A model generated the notes under the pieces. That model searched no databases. It was not told the DNA's origin and saw only the letters and a program-made list of their open reading frames with translations. This document shows, one piece after another, positions 1-6,800 of a stretch of DNA of 9,306 bases; position 1 is the first letter of the stretch; every line of letters starts with the position of its first letter. Location: the NCBI GenBank assembly GCA_017880745.1, contig JADGRR010000083.1, forward strand, positions 1 to 9,306, in the 5' to 3' direction. A program made the translations under genes and the position numbers. This DNA comes from Burkholderiales bacterium. GTDB taxonomy: Bacteria > Pseudomonadota > Gammaproteobacteria > Burkholderiales > SG8-39.

Positions 1-207
1 GCCGCGGTGCTCGCGCTCAACTCCTCCGACGACGAGCGCAACCCGCCGGAACTCGGCGTCATGGAACGCGAGATCAAGCGCGTCAGGAACGGCCGCTATG
101 TGCTGATCCCCGGCGGCCCCGACACGCGCGGCCACGGCACCACCGGCATGGCTAAGCTGTACAAGCAAAATCTCGCAGAACTGCTGCAACAGGCGCCGCG
201 GCGCTAG
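1..207 (+). CDS. Alpha/beta-hydrolase, homoserine O-acetyltransferase-like (C-terminal fragment)
   Basis: This is the last 68 codons of a gene that begins before the window; frame 1 is open from base 1 to the TAG at 205-207. The visible part matches the C-terminal end of alpha/beta-hydrolases related to MetX. There is an acidic motif NSSDDERNPPE (residues 7-17 of the fragment), where the catalytic Asp of the triad would sit, and RGHGTTGMAK further on, where the catalytic His would sit. In this family the missing nucleophile Ser lies upstream. Members are often labelled homoserine acetyltransferase, but many are hydrolases of unknown substrate, and the fragment cannot separate the two. Family assignment is fairly sure; the substrate is not known. 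Confidence 0.75.
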   Translation, partial: AAVLALNSSDDERNPPELGVMEREIKRVRNGRYVLIPGGPDTRGHGTTGMAKLYKQNLAELLQQAPRR

Positions 208-237
208 GCGCGCCGGCCTAAGCTGGCGCGTTGCCTC
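205..237 (+). terminator. Possible terminator hairpin after the hydrolase gene
   Basis: Directly after the TAG, CGCGCC (209-214) can pair with GGCGCG (225-230) around a 10-nt loop, and AGG (206-208) can pair with CCT (234-236) across a small bulge. No run of T follows beyond TT, so this is a weak candidate for an intrinsic terminator; Rho-dependent ending is equally possible. It lies in the short gap between two convergent genes, where a terminator would be expected. Confidence 0.25.
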
Positions 238-389
238 GCTGCACTGCTGAAGTCGGTTGAAGCGGGGAGGCTCCACAGGAAAAAGATCACGCGACCCGCG
301 TGCGACGGGCCGTTCAAATTCGCGGTACAGACAGCTGTGCTGTTAGCCGGCGATTCCAACGCGCGCTTGCGCGTTTGCCTGCCGGGGTG

Positions 390-578
390 TCAAGCACCCT
401 TGCCGCGCGGCCCGAGAAAGAACCACAGCGCGAGTCCAAGCAAGGGCAGGACGAGGATGACCAGCGTCCATACCACCTTGGCGCCGTTGGAGGCGCCGCT
501 CTGGAAGACGTTGAGGATGGCCCAGATATCGGCCGCCAGGATCAGCAGGCCCACAATTCCGCCGTATTCGAATCTCAT
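390..578 (-). CDS. Small PLDc_N-domain membrane protein (62 aa)
   Basis: The protein has two hydrophobic segments, roughly residues 6-25 (GIVGLLILAADIWAILNVF) and 35-55 (VVWTLVILVLPLLGLALWFF), joined by a short polar loop and ending in a glycine/basic tail (LGPRGKGA). The pattern of an Ile-Trp-Ala-Ile stretch, a Trp at the start of helix two, Leu-Pro-Leu-Leu-Gly and a terminal FxLGxRG matches the PLDc_N domain (phospholipase D nuclease N-terminal family). That domain is a membrane hairpin, found either fused to cardiolipin synthases or alone; here there is no PLD catalytic HKD domain. The ATG at 576-578 is preferred over the longer in-frame start at 614 because AAGGAAG sits just upstream (585-591). 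Inner membrane location is predicted; the biochemical role of stand-alone versions is unknown. Confidence 0.8.
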   Translation of the reverse strand: MRFEYGGIVGLLILAADIWAILNVFQSGASNGAKVVWTLVILVLPLLGLALWFFLGPRGKGA

Positions 579-617
579 GTTCTGCTTCCTTCCGTAAGAA
601 TCGCCGTTGAACAAGCC

Positions 618-755
618 TCAGTCTACCTTGGCGCCGGCCTTCATGGCTGAAACGTCGCGGCGCATGCCGGAGGGATCGAGTTCGACCGCCGCGGTGAAGG
701 GCGTGGGCGCGTTGGGGGAGACACCGCCATAGGGTGTTGCAGGGGATGGCGCCAT
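618..755 (-). CDS. Hypothetical 45-aa protein upstream of the PLDc_N gene (doubtful)
   Basis: A short frame starts at the ATG at 753-755 and stops with TGA at 618-620, 39 nt before the PLDc_N start and on the same strand. It has a good Shine-Dalgarno sequence, AGGAG at 765-769, nine bases before the ATG, and mostly G/C third positions. The product starts MAPSPATPYGGVSPN, is rich in Pro, Ala and Thr near its N-terminus and has no hydrophobic segment. I recognise no family. The same frame stays open up to 989, but the longer version has no Shine-Dalgarno site and an Arg/Gly-rich composition typical of chance frames in GC-rich DNA. It could be a small gene co-transcribed with the PLDc_N gene, or chance. 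Confidence 0.35.
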   Translation of the reverse strand: MAPSPATPYGGVSPNAPTPFTAAVELDPSGMRRDVSAMKAGAKVD

Positions 756-1015
756 GCTCTTTCGCTCCTGGTCAAAGCAAAACGCGGGAGAGGATGGGCC
801 GAATCGTGCCAGCGCGCGGCCAGTCCGGGTCAGACCATGAACGTCGCCTCGCTTGCGCCCACCGCGCAGCGATGCTTCGCGAACGAGCGCAAGCCGGTCG
901 TCGCCGAAGTACATGTCGCCGCCGCTTGAACCGCTAGTCAGACACAGGAATTGATGATCGCTGTTGAAAGAGTAGTATGCGAGACACATTTTTCTGTTCG
1001 TGGTGGCGCTAGCTC
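756..1015. other. Divergent intergenic region
   Basis: About 260 bases separate the leftward small genes from the rightward reductase gene, or 437 bases if the 45-codon ORF is not real. I see no tRNA, repeat array or convincing operator here. The right end (about 935-1000) is clearly more A/T-rich than the surroundings, as expected for a promoter. Frames reading through it on either strand have no recognisable protein content. Confidence 0.5.
964..992 (+). promoter_or_regulatory. Weak sigma70-type promoter candidate for the reductase gene
   Basis: TTGAAA (964-969) is a five-of-six match to the -35 consensus and lies 17 nt before CATTTT (987-992), a poor three-of-six match to the -10 box. It would give a leader of under 20 nt before the ATG at 1016. 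The local A/T enrichment supports it; the weak -10 does not. Confidence 0.22.
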
Positions 1016-2371
1016 ATGCGTGTCGCAATCATCGGTTCGGGCCCTGCCGGCTTCTACGCTGCAGAGGCGCTGCTAAAGCGAGCCGACGCGGTAGTCGATG
1101 TCGACATGTTCGACCGTCTCCCAACCCCGTACGGACTTGTGCGCGGAGGTGTCGCGCCCGACCACCAGAAGATCAAGACTGTCATCCGCGTTTTCGCAAC
1201 TACGGCCGCGCGGCCGACATTCAGGTTCTTGGGAAACGTGCGCCTCGGGCGCGACGTGACGGTGGCGGAGTTGCGCCAGCACTACCATCAGATTGTCTAC
1301 GCCACCGGCAATGAAGCCGACCGCCGTCTCGGCATTCCGGGCGAAGGCATAGCGCGCTGCACGCCGGCGACGGTCTTCGTCGGCTGGTACAACGGACATC
1401 CCGACTACCGCCATGCGCAGATCGACTTGTCGGTGCACCGCGCCGCGGTGGTAGGCAACGGCAACGTTGCTGTCGACGCCGCTCGAATTCTGCTGCGTAC
1501 GCCCGCCGAACTCGAACGGACGGACATCGCCGCGCATGCGCTGGAAGCGTTGCGCAACAGTCAGGTGCGCGAGGTTTTCATTCTTGGGCGGCGGGGGCCG
1601 GAGCAAGCCGCGTTTTCGCCGGCTGAACTCAAGGAGCTCGGCAAAATGGAGGCAGCGGATCCGGTCGTCGCCCCCGGCGAACTTGCGGGCTACGTTGGTT
1701 GGGAGTCCACGGGCAATGCGGAAAAGGACAAGAACCTGAAAATTCTCCAGTCCTTCGCCGCACAACAGCCGCGCGCGCACGCGAAGAAGCTCCACTTGCG
1801 CTTCCTCGTCTCGCCAACCGAGGTAATCGCCGACGCCGCAGGCAATGTGGCCGGCCTTGCGCTCGAGAGGAACCGCCTCGAGGCGCGGACCGGCGGCACC
1901 GTCGCTGCGCGCGGTACCGGCGAGATTGAAGTTCTCGAGGTGGGGATGGTGTTGCCGGCGATTGGCTATGCCGCCGAGCGCATTGCCGGTGTCCCCTACG
2001 ACGAAGAAGCGCGGGTCATCGCCAACGACGACGGGCGCGTTGTTGATCCCGTTAGCCGCGCCGTGATTGCCAACGAATACGTTGTCGGTTGGGCGCGCAC
2101 CGGACCCAAGGGACTGATCGGGGAGCACAAGCGCGCGTCTGCCCACGTCGTCGGCCATATGATAGCCGACGGCGCCGAGTTCGCGCCGCGGGCGCTGCCG
2201 AAGCGCGATGCGATCGTCTCTTTGCTGCGTCAGCGCGGCCTGCAGCTTGTCTCGTTCAACGACTGGAAGCAACTCGATGATGTGGAGGTGGCACGCGGGG
2301 CGCGGCGCGGCGCCCCCCGCGACAAGATCGCCGATGTCGAGGCAATGCTCGCGGTTCTTGCGCAGGGCTGA
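1016..2371 (+). CDS. Ferredoxin--NADP+ reductase, adrenodoxin reductase type
   Basis: A 451-aa flavoprotein predicted to move electrons between NADPH and a ferredoxin. The N-terminal FAD-binding motif GSGPAG is at residues 7-12. It is followed by the family signature PTPYGLVRGGVAPDHQK (36-52), ATGN at 96-99, and FVGWYNG at 121-127. The NADP-binding loop GNGNVAVD is at 147-154, and R192-R193 in GRRGPEQAAF occupy the place of the Arg pair that holds the NADP 2'-phosphate in adrenodoxin reductase and FprA. A C-terminal VGWARTGPKGLIG (357-369) is the second flavin-contact region. The tail W..LD..E...G...G.PR.K....ML is also typical. Length is normal for the family. The ATG places the dinucleotide motif right at the N-terminus, as usual; only a weak GGTGG (1002-1006) precedes it. 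It stands alone between a divergent and a convergent gene, so its ferredoxin partner is not identified here. Odd point: GEHK (369-372) replaces the usual GTNK-like sequence. Confidence 0.93.
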   Translation: MRVAIIGSGPAGFYAAEALLKRADAVVDVDMFDRLPTPYGLVRGGVAPDHQKIKTVIRVFATTAARPTFRFLGNVRLGRDVTVAELRQHYHQIVYATGNEADRRLGIPGEGIARCTPATVFVGWYNGHPDYRHAQIDLSVHRAAVVGNGNVAVDAARILLRTPAELERTDIAAHALEALRNSQVREVFILGRRGPEQAAFSPAELKELGKMEAADPVVAPGELAGYVGWESTGNAEKDKNLKILQSFAAQQPRAHAKKLHLRFLVSPTEVIADAAGNVAGLALERNRLEARTGGTVAARGTGEIEVLEVGMVLPAIGYAAERIAGVPYDEEARVIANDDGRVVDPVSRAVIANEYVVGWARTGPKGLIGEHKRASAHVVGHMIADGAEFAPRALPKRDAIVSLLRQRGLQLVSFNDWKQLDDVEVARGARRGAPRDKIADVEAMLAVLAQG

Positions 2372-2396
2372 GCAGCAACGCCGCAAAGAGCCCGGC

Positions 2397-2415
2397 CGCT
2401 GCGCTCGGCGCAGCG
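2397..2415. terminator. GC hairpin between convergent genes, possible two-way terminator
   Basis: CGCTGCGC (2397-2404) and GCGCAGCG (2408-2415) form a perfect 8-bp stem with a TCG loop. It lies 26 nt after the reductase stop codon and about 110 nt past the end of the leftward kinase gene. No T-run is present on either side, so classical intrinsic termination is not shown; the hairpin may instead stabilise 3' ends or accompany Rho-dependent termination. Confidence 0.35.
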
Positions 2416-2522
2416 CTCCGACTGCTGGACCGCCGAGGCGATCGGCACGCACGGCCTGCCCGCGCTAAGGCGGACTTCTACCCGCTCGATCGCTCGCAGG
2501 AAGTCTTCAGCCGGGACCCGCC

Positions 2523-3815
2523 CTAGGCGGCTTCGGCGAGGCGCTGGTTGGAGTGCACCAGCCGCTCGATCAGCACCCGCATGCACGCCTTGTTGAAGGC
2601 GGCCTGGCAGGCGTCGGTGGCGGCGCGGACCGCTTCCGCCTTAATCTCAATGGCAGTGATGTCGGTGCGCGCGGTGATGGTAGTGGTGCGGCGATGAATG
2701 CGGTCGGAGAAATACAGGATCTCGCCGAAGCAGCCGCCCGGCTGCACGCTGGCGATGTTCTTTCCCGCAAGGCTGACGTCCACCTCGCCATCGGCCAGGA
2801 AATAGAAGTCGTCGCCTTCTTCGCCCTCGCGGATCAACGTGGTCCCGGCGGGAATGGCCTTCCAGGCGCCAATCCGAACCAGCTCCCATAGCGCGACGTC
2901 GTTGAAATCCTCGAAGAACGGGAAGCCGCGCAGCTTGTTGAAGCGCTCCGAGTCCGAGATCGAATCGCCGGCGAGGCGCAGGCTGACGAATGCCTGGCTC
3001 AGGTCCTTGCCGAACTCGAGCCACGACTCGTAGCGCTCGGCCGGCTCCTTGCTCATCGCCTTCATCACGATCGCGTCGAGCAGCAGCGGCAGCTCCGGCC
3101 GCAGCGTGACGGGCCGCGTCGGAACGGTGTTGAGGATAGCGTAGCTCAGCCCCGCCTGCGTCGACGCCTGGAAGGGCAAGCGCCCCGTCAGCAGCCGGTA
3201 CATGGTGACGCCCAGGGAATAGATGTCGGTCTGCTGCGTGAGCGCTTCCATGCGGATCTGCTCGGGCGACATGTACGCCGGCGACCCCACGCCGGTCACC
3301 TGCGTCGTGTCCTGCGCCGGGCGTTGCTGGAACGACGCGCCGAAATCGCTCACCTTGGTCTCGCCGCTCTCGGACAGCAGGATGTTGCCCGGCTTGATGT
3401 CGCGGTGAATGACGCCGTGCCGGTGCGCGTATTCGAGCGCCCGGATGCATTTGAAGATGATCTCGACCACTTTGTGGAGCGGCAGGAGCGTGGATACGTC
3501 GGAGTGCGCCTCGAGCGTCGTGCCGGGCACGTACTCCATCACCACGTAGCTGTGATCGGGCTCCATGACCGCGTCGAGGATGTCGACGATGTGAGGATGG
3601 TTGAGCTTGCCCGCCAGCGAGGCCTCGGCGACAAACGCCTTGAACGTCATCCGCTGCTCCAGCGGGTCGGCATGCGGGTCGAACTGGAAAACCTTGATGG
3701 CCACGTCCTGGTCGGCGAACGGGTCGCGGGCCAGATACACGCGGCTGGTCGCGCCGCTGCCGATCTCGCGCTGAACCGGGTACTTCCCTATATGCTGCGG
3801 CAGCGGAATCTTCAC
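2523..3815 (-). CDS. Soluble Ser/Thr protein kinase with C-terminal cyclic nucleotide-binding domain
   Basis: A 430-aa cytosolic protein with no membrane segment. Residues 12-275 are a complete Hanks-type kinase domain: glycine loop GSGATSRVY (19-27), ATP lysine K41 in VAIK, helix C E64, catalytic HRDIKPGN (137-144), DFG (157-159), an activation segment with T170, T171 and T174, and SPEQ (183-186) in place of APE. Residues about 298-410 form a cNMP-binding beta-barrel with IREGEEGDDFYFLADGEV and a phosphate-binding cassette FGEILYF...RRTTT; E365 and R376 fit the ribose- and phosphate-contacting positions. The start is a GTG at 3813-3815 that overlaps the TGA of the preceding chpA-like gene (GTGA), with TGAGG (3821-3825) five bases upstream, so translation is probably coupled. 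All catalytic residues are present, so activity is expected. Control by cAMP or cGMP, and a role in pilus or surface signalling, are inferred from domains and context. Confidence 0.92.
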   Translation of the reverse strand: MKIPLPQHIGKYPVQREIGSGATSRVYLARDPFADQDVAIKVFQFDPHADPLEQRMTFKAFVAEASLAGKLNHPHIVDILDAVMEPDHSYVVMEYVPGTTLEAHSDVSTLLPLHKVVEIIFKCIRALEYAHRHGVIHRDIKPGNILLSESGETKVSDFGASFQQRPAQDTTQVTGVGSPAYMSPEQIRMEALTQQTDIYSLGVTMYRLLTGRLPFQASTQAGLSYAILNTVPTRPVTLRPELPLLLDAIVMKAMSKEPAERYESWLEFGKDLSQAFVSLRLAGDSISDSERFNKLRGFPFFEDFNDVALWELVRIGAWKAIPAGTTLIREGEEGDDFYFLADGEVDVSLAGKNIASVQPGGCFGEILYFSDRIHRRTTTITARTDITAIEIKAEAVRAATDACQAAFNKACMRVLIERLVHSNQRLAEAA

Positions 3816-6800
3816 GGACGCCTCAGGCAGGCGCGGATGTGCTGCAGCAGCTCGGCGTCCTGGTAGGGTTTGCCGATGAAGGCGTTCACGCCCAGCGCCG
3901 CCGCCCGGCTGCGGTGCTTCTCGGCCGTGCGCGACGAGATGACGATGATCGGGATGCCACGGGTGCGCGCATCGCCGCGCACGTTGCGGGTGAGGTCGAA
4001 ACCGTCCATGCGCGGCATTTCGATGTCGACCAGCATCACATCGGGCAGGCGGTCCTTGAGCTTCTCGATCGCATCCAGGCCGTCTTTCGCCGTGATCACG
4101 CGGTAACCCTCGCGCTCGAGCAGGCGGCTGGTGAACTTGCGCACCGTGAGCGAGTCGTCCACCACCATCACCAGCGGCGTCGACGCGCGCGCGCCGATTA
4201 CGCCGGTGACCTCGCCCAGCAACGCTCCGGCCGCGGCCTTGCGCTGGGCGAGCTGCACCGGGTTGACGATGAGCACGATGCTGCCGTCCGCGAGCACGGT
4301 GGCGCCGGTTACACCCGCGATCCGGGAGAGCTGCGGGCCGACGTTCTTGACCACGATCTCCTGGTTTCCCAGCAGTTCGTCGACGTGGACGGCGACGCGC
4401 TGGATTCCGCTGCGCAGCAGCAGCACCGAGTTGTAATCCTGGATTTCGACGGCGGCCCGCTCGCCGAGGAGCTGGCGCAGGGAGTGCAGTGGATACACGC
4501 GCCCCTGGAACTCGACCTGGCCCTTCTCATAAAGGGTGGCCATCGCATCGGCCTTCAGCCGCAGCACCTGCTCGACGGTGGCCGATGAGACCGCCAGCGT
4601 GGCCGCCCCGGCCCGCACCATCACGGTTTGTGTAACCGCGAGCGTAAGCGGAACGAAAATGGTGAAGGTCGTTCCCGCGCCGCGGGTGCTGGCGACGTCG
4701 ATGCGTCCGTTGACCGCCGCAATCTCCGTGCGCACGACGTCCATGCCCACACCGCGTCCGGCCAGCTCGGTCACCGCGTCGGCGGTCGACAGGCCGGTTA
4801 GAAAAACAAGCTGGTTCTGCTCCGGCTCGCTCAGTTCCCGGTCCGCGGCAAGAAGCCCTTTCTCGATCGCCTTGCGGCGCAGCTTTTGCACGTCGAGGCC
4901 GGCGCCGTCGTCGGCGAGGATGATCACGATCTCGTTCGCCTCCTGGCGCAGCTCGATCGCGATGCGCGCGGTCTCGGGCTTTCCGGCCGCGCTGCGCGCC
5001 TGCGGATCCTCCAGGCCATGAACCACCGCGTTGCGCAGCATGTGCTCCAGCGGCGCAGCGATGCGCTCGAGCACGCCGCGGTCGAGCTCGATCTGCGCGC
5101 CCTGAATCTCGAGTTCGGCCTTGCGCCCGGTTTCGCGCGCCGTCTGCCGCACGACACGGTGCAGCCGTTCGCTCAAGGTCGCGAAAGGCACCGCGCGCAT
5201 GCGCATGAGGTCCTGCTGCAGTTCGCGGCCGATGCGCGCCTGCTGCAGCAAAGCGGCGTCGGTTTCGCCCATGTTTTTCAGCAACCCCTGCTGGATCGAT
5301 GTGGCGTCGCTCAGGCCTTCCGCCATCATGCGGGTGAGTTCCTGCAGGCGTGTGAACCGGTCGAACTCGAGCGGGTCGAAGTCGCCGTCGTGCGCGTCCA
5401 GGACGGATCTGCGCGATTGCATCTGGCTGTCGGCCTGTATCTCCACCTCGCGCAGCTGGGTGCGCAGGCGTCCGATGCTGTCGTCGAGGTCGCCGAGCGC
5501 CTGCTTTACCTGCCGCAGCTCCGCTTCGATGCGCGAGCGCGCAATGGCGACCTCCCCGGATTCGGTGATCAGGAAGTCCAGCGTGTCGGCATTGATCCGC
5601 AGCATCGCCGCGGCGCCGGGCAACGGCGGCTCGGCGGCGGCGGCGGGCGCCGGCGCCGGCGCGTTGCGCTCCTTCATCCGATCCAGGTCGGCGCTCAGCC
5701 GGTCCATCTTCGACTCGAGTTCGTCGAACAGCTCGGGCGGCAGATGGCCGGCTTCCAGCGCGGTTTCCACCTGGCTTTCCATGATGTGCGTCAGCTCGCC
5801 CAGGCGGATCGCACCGGCCATGCGAGCGCTGCCCTTCAGCGTGTGCAGCGTGCGCTTGAGCGCGTCGGCGATGCGCTCATCCTCCGGCTGCGCTTTCCAG
5901 TCGCGCAAGTCGCTGCCGATCTGCGGCACCAGCGCCTCGGCCTCTTCGAGGAACACCGGCAGCAGTTGCAGGTCGATGTCGTCGCGCATGACGCGCTGTG
6001 CCTTCAAGCGCGCCGTCATCTGCTGCATCTGGCCGAGCGCCTCGCCGGCGTCGCCGCTCGCCTCTCCCCGCTGCAGCGCAGCCACCATGCTCTTCAGCTT
6101 GTCGATCACTGTGCCGACCAGCGCGACATCCGCTGACTGCACCACACGGTCCGCGAACGGCGTCCACTGCTCCAACGCGCCGGCAAGATCTGCCACAGCG
6201 GCGAATCCCGCCGTGCGCGAACTGCCGGCGAGCGTATGCGCGGCGCGGATGAATTCATCCGACGCTGCGGCAGCAGGCTGGTATCGGGCGACCAGGGTCG
6301 CGACGTGGCCGGCGGCTTCGTTGAGATAGATCTCGACGATGGTCTGTCCGGGTTCGACGATGGCCTGTTCGGGTTCGAGGACGGTCTGTTCGGGTTCGAC
6401 GACGGTCTGTTCGGGTTCGGGCGCGTGGAGCTTGCGCGCCAAGTCAGTGATCGCATCGGCATCGATCGCGATCGGCTGCCCTTTTTTCAGCTGCGCCACC
6501 CAGTCCGTAAAGCGGTTCGCCGCCGTGGCGGCCAGCTCGAGCAATTCGGCGGACGCCGGCTGCTTGTCCTCCAGCCAGCGGTTTATCGCCTGCTCGACCT
6601 TCCAGGCCACTTCTCCGAGGTCGTTCAGCCCTACCATCCGTCCGCTGCCCTTGAGCGTATGGAATCCCCGGCGGATCGTCGCCAGGGCCTCCGTATCGCC
6701 GGGTTGTGCGCGGCAGACCGGCAAGGCCGCTTCGATGCTTGCGAGAACCTCCGTCGCCTCCTCGAGGAAAATCTGGAGCAATTCCTCGTCCTGCGGCGCC

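Noticed and set aside
300..650. Plus-strand frames of 86 and 116 codons over the PLDc_N region
   Set aside because: They lie opposite a recognisable membrane hairpin gene and have the composition of antisense reading; no ribosome site or domain.
618..989. The full-length 123-codon version of the small minus-strand ORF
   Set aside because: No Shine-Dalgarno site precedes the ATG at 989 and the N-terminal part lacks protein-like composition; the shorter start at 755 has a good site.
1073..2452. A 459-codon open frame on the minus strand opposite the reductase gene
   Set aside because: It mirrors the reductase codons, is Arg/Gly/His-rich with no domain, and has no ribosome site; the plus-strand protein has clear family motifs.
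2423..2526. A possible gene remnant after the reductase: one frame reads TAEAIGTHGLPAL and, after a shift, another reads ADFYPLDRSQEVFSRDPP then TAG
   Set aside because: The two pieces look protein-like but are short, need a frameshift to join, and match no family I can name; a translated search of the gap would decide.
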